Shown: positions 7,941-17,597, counted from the first letter of the stretch. The stretch is DNA of 64,000 bases from Lachnospiraceae bacterium (GCA_030523275.1 JAUNIX010000012.1:24265-88264), one strand, 5' to 3'. The notes: generated by a model not told the origin, from the letters alone. Numbers and translations: made by a program.

Positions 7941-8813
7941 ATGGTAAAGTTAGGTCGTAATGATCACTGTTGGTGTGGTAGTGGAAAAAAATATAAAAAA
8001 TGTCATGCAGCATTTGATGATAAGCTGATTAAGTTTGCAAGACAGGGACACATTGTTCCTTCACATGACATCATCAAAACCCCAGAACAGATTGAAGGAA
8101 TCAAGGAAAGCGGTAAAATTAATGTTGCGGTGTTAGATTATGTCGCTGAACATATAAAACCAGGGATGACAACAGAAGAGATTGATCAGATGGTTTATAA
8201 TAAGACAACCGAAATGGGTGGCATCCCAGCTCCGCTTAATTATTGTGGCTTTCCAAAGAGCGTCTGCACTTCCATCGATGAAGTTGTATGTCATGGCATT
8301 CCAAGCCCAATTCAGAAGTTAGAAGAAGGGGACATTGTCAATATTGATGTGTCCACGATTTATAACGGATATTATTCTGATTCTTCAAGAATGTTTTGTA
8401 TTGGAGAAGTTTCTCCAGAAAAGAAAAAGCTTGTGGAAGTGACAAAAGAATGTGTGGAGATTGGTATCAAAAATGTGAAACCATGGACGTTTTTGGGTGA
8501 TATGAGCGAGGAAATCAACAATCATGCAAAAGCAAATGGTTATTCGATCGTGCGCGAAATTGGCGGTCATGGCGTGGGATTAGAATTCCATGAAGATCCA
8601 TTTGTAAGCTATGTTGCACCAAAAGGGACAGAAATGTTAATGGTACCAGGAATGGTATTTACGATTGAGCCGATGGTAAATATGGGAAAAGCCGATGTAT
8701 TTACTGATGCAGAAGATGGCTGGACTGTGTATACAGAAGATGGGCTTCCATCTGCACAGTGGGAAGTGACGGTATTAGTAACCGAAGATGGTTGTGAAGT
8801 GCTTGTGTGGTAA
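7941..8813 (+). CDS. map: Methionine aminopeptidase with N-terminal SEC-C zinc motif
   Basis: A type I enzyme that removes the initiator methionine from new proteins. Residues 5-22 form a SEC-C motif (C10, C12, C21, H22) that may bind zinc and the ribosome. The catalytic domain has all five metal ligands: D136, D147, H210, E243 and E275, plus H118 in VVCHG; the first four have the same spacings as the E. coli enzyme and the last is one residue longer. An extended -10 (TGTTATAAT, to 7877) lies upstream. greA follows 17 bases downstream, probably in the same transcript. Confidence 0.95.
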   Translation: MVKLGRNDHCWCGSGKKYKKCHAAFDDKLIKFARQGHIVPSHDIIKTPEQIEGIKESGKINVAVLDYVAEHIKPGMTTEEIDQMVYNKTTEMGGIPAPLNYCGFPKSVCTSIDEVVCHGIPSPIQKLEEGDIVNIDVSTIYNGYYSDSSRMFCIGEVSPEKKKLVEVTKECVEIGIKNVKPWTFLGDMSEEINNHAKANGYSIVREIGGHGVGLEFHEDPFVSYVAPKGTEMLMVPGMVFTIEPMVNMGKADVFTDAEDGWTVYTEDGLPSAQWEVTVLVTEDGCEVLVW

Positions 8814-8830
8814 ATAGATAAGGTATAATT

Positions 8831-9331
8831 ATGGGACATCAATTAACAGAACAAGATATTCAAAAGATGAAAGATGAGATTTTACATCGCAAATTGGTTG
8901 TTCGCAAACAGGCATTAGAAGATGTAAAAGAGGCTCGTGCGCAAGGCGATTTAAGTGAAAATTTTGAGTATAAGGCAGCAAAGAAATTTAAAAATCAAAA
9001 TGAGAGCCGTATCCGTTATTTGGAACGTATGATTCGCAATGCGGAAGTTTATGTGGATGAATCTGCATCAGATGAAGTTGGTATGAATAATACCGTAACG
9101 GTTTACTTTGAAGAAGACGATGAGGAAGAAGTATTTAAAATTGTGACAACTGTACGTGGGGACAGTTTAAATAATATTATCAGCATTGAATCTCCGATTG
9201 GAAAGGCTCTTTTAGGACATAAAGTTGGTGACCGCGTCTATGTAAAAGTAAATGAAGACTATGGTTATTATCTCGTGATTCGAAAGATTGAAAAGACAAC
9301 CGACGAATCAGAAAAAATTCAGAGATTTTAA
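8831..9331 (+). CDS. greA: GreA-type transcript cleavage factor
   Basis: Rescues backtracked RNA polymerase by stimulating cleavage of the nascent RNA. At 166 residues it has normal length. The N-terminal coiled coil carries the tip motif ARAQGDLSENFEY with the two acidic catalytic residues (D40, E43). The C-terminal FKBP-like domain includes SIESPIGKALLGHKVGD, typical of GreA. Sits behind map with a short gap and ahead of a strong terminator. Confidence 0.93.
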   Translation: MGHQLTEQDIQKMKDEILHRKLVVRKQALEDVKEARAQGDLSENFEYKAAKKFKNQNESRIRYLERMIRNAEVYVDESASDEVGMNNTVTVYFEEDDEEEVFKIVTTVRGDSLNNIISIESPIGKALLGHKVGDRVYVKVNEDYGYYLVIRKIEKTTDESEKIQRF

Positions 9332-9344
9332 TTTATATGAGAAG

Positions 9345-9390
9345 GAGAGGTAGATCGAAATAGTTTTATTGTTCGATGTACCTCTCTTTT
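9345..9390 (+). terminator. Terminator of map-greA
   Basis: GAGAGGTA (9345-9352) and ATCGAA (9354-9359) pair with TTCGAT and TACCTCTC (9372-9386), one mismatch between, followed by four T. Confidence 0.8.
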
Positions 9391-9410
9391 GCAATTTCTA
9401 TGCAACAAAA

Positions 9411-9450
9411 AATCAACGTAGAAACTGATGTTTCGGTTTCTGCGTTGATT
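9411..9450 (-). terminator. Terminator of the 207-residue membrane protein
   Basis: AATCAACG (9411-9418) pairs with CGTTGATT (9443-9450), with an inner GAAAC/GTTTC pair. The flanking AAAAAA gives a U-tract on the minus strand. It lies 10 bases past the stop codon of the minus-strand gene. Confidence 0.75.
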
Positions 9451-9460
9451 CTTAGATTTC

Positions 9461-10084
9461 TTAACGTTTTTTCTTTTTATTTTTGTTTTTACGTTTTTTC
9501 GTGCTTTTATTCTTTTTAGCTGATGGATTTAAGGCCTTATTTTTCATCTGACCTTTGCTTGCTTGTTGCATGTTTTTGACATTTTTTCCATTCTTCATTT
9601 CAGAACCGGCATTGATTTCTTCATCGATCATGGAATTATTCTTTGTCGCCCATTTTTGCATAAAGCCTTTTTTCTCTGGTGGTGGTGGAGCAACATTACG
9701 AGTGTTTTTTATTCCCATGATGTAGATACCACTAATCTGGGCTTTGACTTCTGCTTTTACCGGAACCTGATCGTAAATACCTTCATCACATAATAAAGTA
9801 ACAATCTGTGGACCGATCTTTGCCTTTACAACTGCACCTTTCGAACGTGATGCTCGTTTTGGCATCTGATCCATGATGGCTTTCGGAAATCCTGCGTCAC
9901 TGATCTTCATGTGTTTTTTATCAATAACAAGCATATTGACAATCTGCATATTGTCGTACATCTGCTGTCTTGCATCCTGCTGTTTTTTCTGTTGTTTATC
10001 GCCAAACTTATAAAGTAAATATAATACAATACAAAGAATGATTGCGATAATACAGAAAATTCCCCATCCTGGTATATGTGGCAT
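9461..10084 (-). CDS. Membrane-anchored, lysine-rich protein of unknown function
   Basis: I do not recognise a named family. The 207-residue product begins with one membrane segment (about 8-27), then a charged stretch rich in K and Q. A compact domain follows at about 45-130 (VNMLVIDKKHMKISDAGFP, GPQIVTLLCDEGIYDQVPVKAEVKA). After a PPPPEKKGF linker there is a low-complexity tail dominated by lysine. ATG 10084 is preceded by GGAGG. The basic tail could bind RNA, DNA or anionic lipid; this is speculation. Transcribed alone, with its own terminator. Confidence 0.75.
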   Translation of the reverse strand: MPHIPGWGIFCIIAIILCIVLYLLYKFGDKQQKKQQDARQQMYDNMQIVNMLVIDKKHMKISDAGFPKAIMDQMPKRASRSKGAVVKAKIGPQIVTLLCDEGIYDQVPVKAEVKAQISGIYIMGIKNTRNVAPPPPEKKGFMQKWATKNNSMIDEEINAGSEMKNGKNVKNMQQASKGQMKNKALNPSAKKNKSTKKRKNKNKKKKR

Positions 10085-10183
10085 AAGTTATTCCTCCTGT
10101 GTATTATTTTGCTCATACATTCTTAATTAGTATAACACTAATGTGAAAAGAATGAAACAATTTTTTATGAAAATGGCAAAGAA

Positions 10184-10924
10184 TCAACGATAATTCCGCT
10201 CGTGTTCCTGCCTTGTTTCAATGATCCATTCACGGATTGTAGCACCGAGATGTTTTTTCTCTTCTCTTGGAAGTTCATTCATATAAATCGGTTTACCAAA
10301 AGTAATGTGTACTTTTGCAGGTGTTACTTTTAATTTATGATGATTTTCATAAAGGTCTGGAGTACCAGAAATTGCTACTGGGATAATTGGAGCCTTTGCA
10401 ATGGAGGCGATACGTAGACTTCCCTCTTTGAATTCATGTGGCTCGGCATCCTGACTTCTGGTTCCTTCTGGGAAAATAACCATAGAATAACCATTTTTAA
10501 TATATTGTGCTGCCTGTTTGATAATTCCCATGCTTTGTCTAATATCATCGCGGTCAAGGAACAGGCAGTTGATAAATAACATCCAACGTTTCAGAAGTGG
10601 AATTTTAGCCATGCTATCTTTGGCAACAAATCCTGCTCCTCCGGGGATCGCATTAAATAATGATATAATATCAAAATAACTGCTGTGGTTACCAACATAT
10701 AATACGGCTTGATCTTGTGGAATGTTTTCGACTCCATCAACCGTAACTTCTGCATCGGCAAGCTTTAAAATCAATGCAAATGCACGATGTACTTTTTTTG
10801 CCGCCAAACGATAACGTTTTTTCTCATCTCCATTTTTATCCCATTTTGGAAAACGGAAATAATACGGAGCAGTTGTGAGTAAGAATAACACTAAATATCC
10901 AATAATTAATATGACTCGAATCAT
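10184..10924 (-). CDS. plsC: 1-acyl-sn-glycerol-3-phosphate acyltransferase
   Basis: Membrane-associated enzyme adding the second acyl chain to lysophosphatidic acid, giving phosphatidic acid. An N-terminal hydrophobic anchor covers about 1-20. The acyltransferase HX4D motif is NHSSYFD with H80 and D85, and the substrate motif FPEGTRS lies at 151-157. 246 residues is normal. It starts six bases downstream of the malQ stop, in a run malQ-plsC that may extend from the NAPRTase gene. Confidence 0.92.
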   Translation of the reverse strand: MIRVILIIGYLVLFLLTTAPYYFRFPKWDKNGDEKKRYRLAAKKVHRAFALILKLADAEVTVDGVENIPQDQAVLYVGNHSSYFDIISLFNAIPGGAGFVAKDSMAKIPLLKRWMLFINCLFLDRDDIRQSMGIIKQAAQYIKNGYSMVIFPEGTRSQDAEPHEFKEGSLRIASIAKAPIIPVAISGTPDLYENHHKLKVTPAKVHITFGKPIYMNELPREEKKHLGATIREWIIETRQEHERNYR

Positions 10925-10929
10925 TTTCT

Positions 10930-12441
10930 TTACCTTCCATAAATTTCAGACATCTCCCGAAGTCCTTTTTTGAGACCATCGTGGAACTGTTCTTTATAAT
11001 AGCGATATCCCCAGTTTCCGTGTGCGACTCCAGGAATATTCATACGACGATCACTGCCATCCTCAAAAATATCCTGAATTGGAATAATTGCCATGCGAGA
11101 TACAGAAGAAAGTGCACAGCGAATCATATCCCAACTGATATGACTGCCATCCGTGCTTAAGTAACGACGAATTTTATCTTTGGATTCTTCAGAGGCTGAG
11201 TGATACCAACCGGAACTTGTATCATTATCATGTGTTCCTGTATAGCATATACTGTTTCGCGGATAATTATAAGGAAGAAAATCATTATCTTCGATATTAT
11301 CAAATGCAAACTGCAAAATTTTCATTCCTGGCAGTTCAAATTGATCACGCAGATCATGAACGGATTGGGTGATTAACCCTAAATCTTCGGCGATAATTGG
11401 CAGATCTTCACCTAATTCTTCACGCATAACGTTGAAGAAATCGGCTTTTGGTCCCGGCATCCATTTTCCTTCCTGGGCGGTTTCTGCATCGACTGGAACT
11501 TCCCAGTATTCATCCAAACCACGGAAATGATCGATGCGGACATAGTCGTATTTCACAAGCTGAGCACGGATACGGCTCATCCACCAGGCATAACGATCTT
11601 TTTTATGTACATTCCATTTATAAAGAGGATTCCCCCAAAGTTGTCCGGTTTCGCTAAAATAATCTGGTGGAACTCCGGCAACAGCGGTTGGGTGACCATC
11701 TTTGTCAAGCTTAAACAATTTTCGATTTGCCCAGACATCAGCACTATTGTCAGCGACAAAAATTGGAATATCTCCAATGATGGAGATGCCGTTCGCATTT
11801 GCATAGGCTTTTAAGGCATTCCATTGACGGAAGAACAAGAATTGAATAAAACTCTGGTAGAGATATTCTTGTTGCACGGATTCCATTTTCATCCATTTTC
11901 TTTTTGCTGTTTTATTTCCTTTGCGGATTGGTGCTTCCCATTCATACCATGGTTTATCATCATTGGCTTTCATAATTGCCATAAATAGACAGTAATCGTC
12001 TAACCATTCATTTTCATTTTGGCAGAATTCATTGAATTGTGTTTTTAAAGCATGATCTTCTGGCAGAGCAGTAAAATTTGTCAAAGCTTTTTGTAAAAGT
12101 GGACGCTTATAAGCGCGTACTCCATCATAATCAACGCGATCATCCGATAAGTGTGGAATTTGTGCGAGATCTTCTGGTGTTAAAAGTCCATCTTCAACTA
12201 ATAAATCAGGACTAATGATTAGTGGCTGTCCGGCAAAACTAGAATAGGACTGGTATGGTGAATTGCTGTTGTTAACTGGTCCTAAAGGAAGTACTTGCCA
12301 TAATTTCTGTCCACTGATTTTTAAATTGTCAACAAACTCATAAGCTTCCGGGCCTAAATCTCCAATCCCATATGGTCCTGGAAGAGAGGTAGGATGAAGT
12401 AAAAGACCAGAAAGTCTTGGATATACTTTTTTATTCATCAT
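10930..12441 (-). CDS. malQ: 4-alpha-glucanotransferase (GH77, amylomaltase)
   Basis: Cytosolic enzyme transferring alpha-1,4-glucan segments between maltodextrins. At 503 residues it matches the short bacterial GH77 form. Seen: SGLLLHPTSLPGPYGIGDLG near the N-terminus, nucleophile D304 in VRIDHFRG, acid/base E352 in IIAEDLG, and THDND (403-407). Two adjacent ATG codons begin the gene; the first is spaced better from the AGGAG box. Located between NAPRTase and plsC on the minus strand, without other maltose genes nearby, so probably serving glycogen or maltodextrin turnover. Confidence 0.95.
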   Translation of the reverse strand: MMNKKVYPRLSGLLLHPTSLPGPYGIGDLGPEAYEFVDNLKISGQKLWQVLPLGPVNNSNSPYQSYSSFAGQPLIISPDLLVEDGLLTPEDLAQIPHLSDDRVDYDGVRAYKRPLLQKALTNFTALPEDHALKTQFNEFCQNENEWLDDYCLFMAIMKANDDKPWYEWEAPIRKGNKTAKRKWMKMESVQQEYLYQSFIQFLFFRQWNALKAYANANGISIIGDIPIFVADNSADVWANRKLFKLDKDGHPTAVAGVPPDYFSETGQLWGNPLYKWNVHKKDRYAWWMSRIRAQLVKYDYVRIDHFRGLDEYWEVPVDAETAQEGKWMPGPKADFFNVMREELGEDLPIIAEDLGLITQSVHDLRDQFELPGMKILQFAFDNIEDNDFLPYNYPRNSICYTGTHDNDTSSGWYHSASEESKDKIRRYLSTDGSHISWDMIRCALSSVSRMAIIPIQDIFEDGSDRRMNIPGVAHGNWGYRYYKEQFHDGLKKGLREMSEIYGR

Positions 12442-12453
12442 CGGTATTATCTC

Positions 12454-13908
12454 CTATTTTTTTGCATCCAGTAATTCATTACGTAAATCATATAAAGGCT
12501 GGGAAAGGTCTACATACACTTCTTTTGGATTGACCAGACGTCTGGATTCATCCCATAATGTATTTAATTCTTCCTGACAATAAGAGCGGATATCCATGGT
12601 AGAAGGTGATTCGTAAACACACTGTCCTTTTTTGAAAATCGGTTTGATGATCTCTCTCATGGTGTAGGTGCCACCTTTGATAATGGACTTCTTCCACGTG
12701 TAGATAGGATCAAAGATCATCAAATCTTCTTCCGGATTATATTTTTCACCAACCAGACAGATTAAATCAGCTTTAATTTTACCTGTCGCTTTATCATAAA
12801 TACGATAAACAGTTTTATTACCTGGATTTGTGATTTTGACAGGATTCTCAGAAATCTTGATTTTTGGTACAAAATCTTCTTCTTCCGATGGTTTTAAAGC
12901 AGCTAGCTTGTATACACCGCCGAATGCAGGACAATCAGCTGATGTGATCAGATTTGTACCGACACCCCAGGAATTAATGGTTGCTCCCTGATTTTTTAAA
13001 CTATTGATCAGGTATTCATCCAGATCACTGGACGCAGCAATCACAGCATCTTCAAATCCGGCAGCATCTAACATTTTACGGGCTTCTTTCGATAAGTAAG
13101 CAAGGTCACCACTGTCAAGACGGATGCCGTAAGATTTTGATTTGATTCCCGCATCTCGCATTTCCTGAAATACACGGATTGCATTTGGTACACCGGAGTT
13201 TAAAGTATCGTACGTATCCACTAATAAAGTGCAAGAATCTGGGTACATTTCGGCATAAGTTTTAAATGCTGTGTATTCATCTTTAAAACTCATGATCCAG
13301 CTATGGGCATGAGTCCCAAGCACAGGTACATCAAAGAGTTGTCCGGTCAGTACGTTGGAAGTGCCGACACAGCCACCGATCACAGCGGCTCTAGCACCTA
13401 AAGTACCGGCATCTGGGCCTTGTGCACGACGTAATCCAAATTCCATAACACCATCACCATTTGCCGCATAGCATACGCGGGAAGCCTTGGTCGCAATCAG
13501 GCTCTGGTGATTGATAATATTTAAAATAGCAGTTTCTACTAACTGAGCTTCCATGATTGGTGCAATGACTTTTAAGAGGGGTTCTCTTGGGAAGACTACG
13601 GTTCCCTCTGGAATCGCGTAAATATCACCAGTAAAATGATATCCTGCTAAATATTCAAGAAAATCTTCATCAAAGATGCCAAGTCCTCGTAAATAATCAA
13701 TATCATCATAAGAAAATGATAAATTTTTGATATAATCAATGACTTGTTCTAATCCACAGGCAATCGCGTATCCGCTGCCGGATGGATTTGTTCGATAAAA
13801 AACGTCAAAGATGACAGATTCATTTTCTCCAGATTTATAATAGCCCTGCATCATTGTCAGTTCATATAAATCAGTCAGTAAGGTTAAATTTTGCGCAACC
13901 ATAATCAT
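12454..13908 (-). CDS. pncB: Nicotinate phosphoribosyltransferase
   Basis: NAD salvage enzyme making nicotinate mononucleotide from nicotinate and PRPP with ATP use. 484 residues, as in the long Gram-positive form. Diagnostic segments: LLTDLYELTMMQGYY at the N-terminus, EFGLRRAQGPDAG, GTHAHSWIMSF with the conserved histidine region, and RLDSGDLAYLS. Start may be ATG 13908 or the third codon ATG 13902; AAAGGAG precedes both. Shares the minus strand with malQ (12-base gap), so cotranscription is likely. Confidence 0.93.
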   Translation of the reverse strand: MIMVAQNLTLLTDLYELTMMQGYYKSGENESVIFDVFYRTNPSGSGYAIACGLEQVIDYIKNLSFSYDDIDYLRGLGIFDEDFLEYLAGYHFTGDIYAIPEGTVVFPREPLLKVIAPIMEAQLVETAILNIINHQSLIATKASRVCYAANGDGVMEFGLRRAQGPDAGTLGARAAVIGGCVGTSNVLTGQLFDVPVLGTHAHSWIMSFKDEYTAFKTYAEMYPDSCTLLVDTYDTLNSGVPNAIRVFQEMRDAGIKSKSYGIRLDSGDLAYLSKEARKMLDAAGFEDAVIAASSDLDEYLINSLKNQGATINSWGVGTNLITSADCPAFGGVYKLAALKPSEEEDFVPKIKISENPVKITNPGNKTVYRIYDKATGKIKADLICLVGEKYNPEEDLMIFDPIYTWKKSIIKGGTYTMREIIKPIFKKGQCVYESPSTMDIRSYCQEELNTLWDESRRLVNPKEVYVDLSQPLYDLRNELLDAKK

Positions 13909-14008
13909 TAATTCTCCTTTATCTGGTATCTAAATCAGTATTTCTTATATAGAAAAAACCTATACTTAAAATATTATTATATCATATTATTCAATTTTTG
14001 TTTATAAA

Positions 14009-14045
14009 AAAATAGCATCTTACGGTTTGCGTAAAATGCTATTTT
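14009..14045 (-). terminator. Terminator of galE
   Basis: AAAATAGCAT-TTACG (14009-14024) pairs with CGTAA-ATGCTATTTT (14030-14045) with one bulged base on each side; runs of A on the plus strand give the minus-strand U-tract. The remaining gap to pncB (13909-14008) is AT-rich and likely holds the pncB promoter. Confidence 0.8.
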
Positions 14046-14061
14046 GTGGAATCATCCATTA

Positions 14062-15081
14062 TTATTTTGTATCATATCCGTCTGGATTGTTGCTCTGCCA
14101 TCTCCAAGAATCGGCACACATTTCTTCGATTCCTTTTTCTGCGACCCATCCGAGTTCTTCTTTGGCCTTTGTTGCATCACAGTAACAGGTCGCAATATCA
14201 CCGGCTCTTCGTGGTTTGATCTGATATGGTAATGTCTTTCCACATGCTTTTTCATATGCATGTAAGACATCCAAAACACTATAGCCGTTGCCGGTACCTA
14301 AGTTATAGATAGAAACACCGGAACCTGGTGCTAATTTTTTCAGAGCCTTTACATGACCTTTGGCAAGGTCAACAACATGGATATAATCGCGGACGCCTGT
14401 TCCATCCGGCGTATCGTAATCATCTCCAAATACCCCTAATTTCTCTAATTTGCCAACCGCTACCTGAGCAATATAAGGAACTAAGTTATTTGGAATTCCC
14501 TTTGGATCTTCTCCGATCAATCCACTTTCGTGTGCTCCGATTGGATTGAAGTAGCGAAGAAGTACGACGTTCCATTCTGGATCTGCTACATGGAAATCTG
14601 TCAAAATCTGTTCTAACATGCCTTTTGTCTGTCCATATGGATTTGTGATCTGGCCTTTTGGACATTCTTCCGTAATCGGAATGAATGCAGGATCACCATA
14701 GACAGTTGCAGAAGAACTGAAAATGATATTTTTAACTCCATGTTTTCTCATAACATCACATAAAACTAATGTTCCGGTAATGTTATTATGATAATATTCC
14801 AATGGTTTGGCTACCGATTCCCCAACAGCCTTTAACCCGGCAAAGTTGATAACAGAATCGATGGATTCGTTTTCAAAAACCTGTTCCAAAGCGTCTCTGT
14901 CTAAAACATCAACTTCATAAAATTTGAGAGATTTTCCTGTGATCTGCTTTACCCGCTCTAAAGATTTTTCACTGGAATTGCATAGATTGTCAACGACAAC
15001 AACATCATAGCCGGAGTTTAAAAGTTCCACGCAAGTGTGGCTTCCGATATAACCAGCTCCGCCCGTAACTAAAATAGCCAT
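14062..15081 (-). CDS. galE: UDP-glucose 4-epimerase
   Basis: Interconverts UDP-glucose and UDP-galactose using bound NAD. An extended short-chain dehydrogenase: GGAGYIGS nucleotide loop (7-14), catalytic S124 in SSSATVYG, and Y149-x3-K153 in NPYGQTKG, identical in numbering to the E. coli enzyme. Sugar-end motifs [14 protein letters not shown] and the C-terminal [11 protein letters not shown] are present. 339 residues. No other galactose genes adjoin; transcribed alone and divergent from the SorC-type regulator. Confidence 0.95.
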   Translation of the reverse strand: MAILVTGGAGYIGSHTCVELLNSGYDVVVVDNLCNSSEKSLERVKQITGKSLKFYEVDVLDRDALEQVFENESIDSVINFAGLKAVGESVAKPLEYYHNNITGTLVLCDVMRKHGVKNIIFSSSATVYGDPAFIPITEECPKGQITNPYGQTKGMLEQILTDFHVADPEWNVVLLRYFNPIGAHESGLIGEDPKGIPNNLVPYIAQVAVGKLEKLGVFGDDYDTPDGTGVRDYIHVVDLAKGHVKALKKLAPGSGVSIYNLGTGNGYSVLDVLHAYEKACGKTLPYQIKPRRAGDIATCYCDATKAKEELGWVAEKGIEEMCADSWRWQSNNPDGYDTK

Positions 15082-15140
15082 AATATATCCTCCTCATATA
15101 AATTTGTTTTTATTATACAACATTTTTATAGTTAGTTCCA

Positions 15141-15169
15141 TTGACTTTTTTATAAAAATTCGATAAAAT
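15141..15169 (+). promoter_or_regulatory. Promoter of the SorC-type regulator
   Basis: TTGACT (15141-15146), a 17-base T/A-rich spacer, and TAAAAT (15164-15169), 56 bases ahead of the start. Confidence 0.7.
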
Positions 15170-15224
15170 GAAAATATGTTCATACCAAGAACAAAATTTC
15201 ATAAAGATGTGCAGGAGGATGAAG

Positions 15225-16181
15225 ATGGAAAACGAGAGGTTTATGTTTCGTGTATTGGAAATGTATTATACAGATGAGTTATCTCAGGCTGAGATTGCCA
15301 AAAAGATGCGTGTATCCAGAGCAACGATCTCCCGTACAATTTTAAGGGCAAAGCAGGAAGGATATGTGACCATTTCGATTCATCATCCTGAGAATACACA
15401 GCACCATTTAGAGAAACAATTAGAAACCAAGTATGGAATGCAGGAAGTCGTGATTGCTTCGCCAGAAAAAGGAAAGACTGTGAGAGAGCAGGTAAATCAG
15501 GAAGTGACGGCATATCTGCTCCGTGTACTAAAGAGTGGTATGACATTAGGGATTACCTGGGGGTTGACACTCGGCAGTTTTATTGAATCCTTGAAGCGTG
15601 ATACCAGAATGAGAAATGTTAATTTAAAGGATGTCAAGGTAGTTCCCTTTATCGGAACAGCTAACTTGATAGAATTTGATATTTTCATGCAGAGAAATCA
15701 TGCGAATCTGTATGCTCTTGAATTGGCGGAAATTTTAAAAGGAATCGGGTATCAGTTGCCAGCACCGATGTATGTGTCAAATAAGAAGGCGAAAGAAGTA
15801 CTTGAATCGGATGCTTTGATTTCTCAAGTGTTACAACAGGCAGCGTGTGCAGATATTGGATTTTTACCGATTGGTCCGGTGACAGAGCAGTCCTCTTTCG
15901 TGAAATCAGGAGTGCTTTCCATAGAATCGATGCATCAGATGAAAGAAGAAGGGGCAGTTGGTGAGGTGATCGGCAATTTCTTTACTGAAGATGGACGTTT
16001 TTTAGAAAATGAAATGTCAGAGCGCATGATCGGCATTTCAAGAGAGCAATTAGTCCATGTTCCGTTAAAAGTGGGAATTGCTTACGGAAAGGATAGGGTA
16101 CCAGCCATTAAAGGGGCATTAAATAGCCATATTATTAATGTGTTAATTACAGATAGTACGACAGCAAAGAATTTGTTATAA
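15225..16181 (+). CDS. SorC/DeoR-type sugar-binding transcriptional regulator
   Basis: A 318-residue regulator with an N-terminal helix-turn-helix (SQAEIAKKMRVSRATISRTI, about 18-37) and a C-terminal sugar-phosphate binding domain (GITWGLTLGSFIESL, GFLPIGPV and a closing RVPAIKGAL-NSHIINVLITD segment). Members bind a phosphorylated sugar to release DNA. ATG 15225 follows GCAGGAGG; frames starting further upstream lack a ribosome binding site. No catabolic genes sit next to it in the same direction, so the inducer and target are unknown; it may act at a distance or on galE, which is divergent. Confidence 0.88.
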   Translation: MENERFMFRVLEMYYTDELSQAEIAKKMRVSRATISRTILRAKQEGYVTISIHHPENTQHHLEKQLETKYGMQEVVIASPEKGKTVREQVNQEVTAYLLRVLKSGMTLGITWGLTLGSFIESLKRDTRMRNVNLKDVKVVPFIGTANLIEFDIFMQRNHANLYALELAEILKGIGYQLPAPMYVSNKKAKEVLESDALISQVLQQAACADIGFLPIGPVTEQSSFVKSGVLSIESMHQMKEEGAVGEVIGNFFTEDGRFLENEMSERMIGISREQLVHVPLKVGIAYGKDRVPAIKGALNSHIINVLITDSTTAKNLL

Positions 16182-16244
16182 TATAGAAAGAAATCATACA
16201 ATAAGAAAATGAAAGAATCATGGATTTGAGAGAGGGTGATAGAT

Positions 16245-17417
16245 ATGGATACAAATAAGAAAAAGCATAAATTTGAACAAAATAGCAAGTATCTGACAAT
16301 TTCAATTTACACAGTTTTCGTTATTTTGACAGGGTGTATTATATTCCGTTTGTTTTATAATCTGGCTGGTACAATTGAAGTGATCAGACATTTGATTGGT
16401 GTACTTTCCCCGTTTTTGATCGGATTATTGATTGCTTATATGATGAACCCGATGATCAAATTTTTATATAGTCGGATATTTAAACAAAAATTACATGTAA
16501 AAAGAGAGAGATTGTTCAAAATTTTTTCGATCATTATTTCTTATCTGATCGTGCTTGGTGCGTTAGCTCTTTGCTTGTTTTTTGTGATACCTCAACTAAT
16601 CGAGAGTATTGCAGAAATATCAAATTCAATTCCGAGTGCCTATGATATGATCATGGATCGAGTCACTAATTTAACGAAACATGGGCAAAATATGAACACA
16701 CCGGGAATGATCAATGTATATCTAAACCAGAATATGCCGAAAGTGTTGAATATGATCGAGGAATTTATGGGGAAATCGATTCCGATGCTATATGATATGT
16801 CAATGCAGGCAATCAAAATTGTCATGAATCTTTTCATTGCGATTATCGTTTCGATTTATTTATCGTTTGATAAAAAGATTTTACTACATGCCTTAAAAAA
16901 ATTTATTTATGCCGCATTATCAATAGAAAAGGCAGAAAATCTGATCGATACATTTCGGGAATGTAATCAGATTTTTGGTAGTTATCTGACCGGAAAAGCA
17001 CTGGATTCGTTGATCATTGGTATTTTATGTTTTATTTTTATGACGATTTTAAAACTTCCACTTTCTGTTCTGATTAGTTTGATCGTCGGCATAACTAACA
17101 TGATTCCATATTTTGGACCTTTTATCGGTGCAATTCCCGGGGTTTGTTTGATTCTGTTTTTGTCACCGATCGCAGCAATCAAATTTGCGATTATGGTATT
17201 TTTGCTACAGCAGTTTGATGGTTATATTTTAGGACCTCGTATTCTTGGAAATTCGACTGGTGTTCGACCAATCGCCATTTTATTTGCCATCATTGTAGGC
17301 GGAGCCTATTTTGGTGCCGTTGGTATGTTTCTCGGCGTACCGGTATTTGCGGTTGTCCAATATCTGGTCGGTAAGTGGACAGAAGAACGGTTAAAGAAAA
17401 AATCAATTGAGGTATGA
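16245..17417 (+). CDS. AI-2E family transporter (PerM-like membrane protein)
   Basis: A 390-residue polytopic membrane protein of the AI-2E/PerM family, linked in different bacteria to autoinducer export or ion exchange. Seen: a basic cytosolic N-terminus, about seven to eight hydrophobic segments (first at about 25-45), the central extramembrane stretch, and the family signature region TNMIPYFGPFIGAIPG followed by GPRILGNSTGVRPI. A GTG at 16236 is possible, but ATG 16245 is better placed behind GAGAGAGGG. Stands between two regulators with no clear operon partner; substrate unknown. Confidence 0.88.
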   Translation: MDTNKKKHKFEQNSKYLTISIYTVFVILTGCIIFRLFYNLAGTIEVIRHLIGVLSPFLIGLLIAYMMNPMIKFLYSRIFKQKLHVKRERLFKIFSIIISYLIVLGALALCLFFVIPQLIESIAEISNSIPSAYDMIMDRVTNLTKHGQNMNTPGMINVYLNQNMPKVLNMIEEFMGKSIPMLYDMSMQAIKIVMNLFIAIIVSIYLSFDKKILLHALKKFIYAALSIEKAENLIDTFRECNQIFGSYLTGKALDSLIIGILCFIFMTILKLPLSVLISLIVGITNMIPYFGPFIGAIPGVCLILFLSPIAAIKFAIMVFLLQQFDGYILGPRILGNSTGVRPIAILFAIIVGGAYFGAVGMFLGVPVFAVVQYLVGKWTEERLKKKSIEV

Positions 17418-17475
17418 TAGGAAGCAGTTTCGGATGTATCTGAAGCTGCTTGTTTGTGTTATAGGCATCAGCACG

Positions 17476-17540
17476 CAAAGCAGAGCAAGTCCCTCAGGGA
17501 TTGAGGTATTTAAGAGTTCGAGGTGGACTTGTCCGCTTTG
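17476..17540 (+). repeat. Stem-loop with dispersed motif B, copy 2
   Basis: The left arm (17476-17492) pairs with GGACTTGTCCGCTTTG (17525-17540), and CTCA/TGAG makes an apical hairpin. The right part (17516-17540) repeats the motif at 4845-4869 and the reverse complement of 23442-23466. A weaker hairpin at 17421-17452 (AAGCAG...CTGCTT) may end the upstream transcript. Confidence 0.55.
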
Positions 17541-17563
17541 ATCTATTCTTTAATAGCATGCTA

Positions 17564-17597
17564 TTGACACTTTCTAGCATTGTGATATAATACAATG
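17564..17597 (+). promoter_or_regulatory. Promoter and likely self-operator of the MarR gene
   Basis: TTGACA (17564-17569), 16 bases, TATAAT (17586-17591). An interrupted palindrome CATTGT-N8-ACAATG (17578-17597; 16 of 20 positions symmetric) covers the -10 box, the size and place expected of a MarR operator. Confidence 0.65.
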
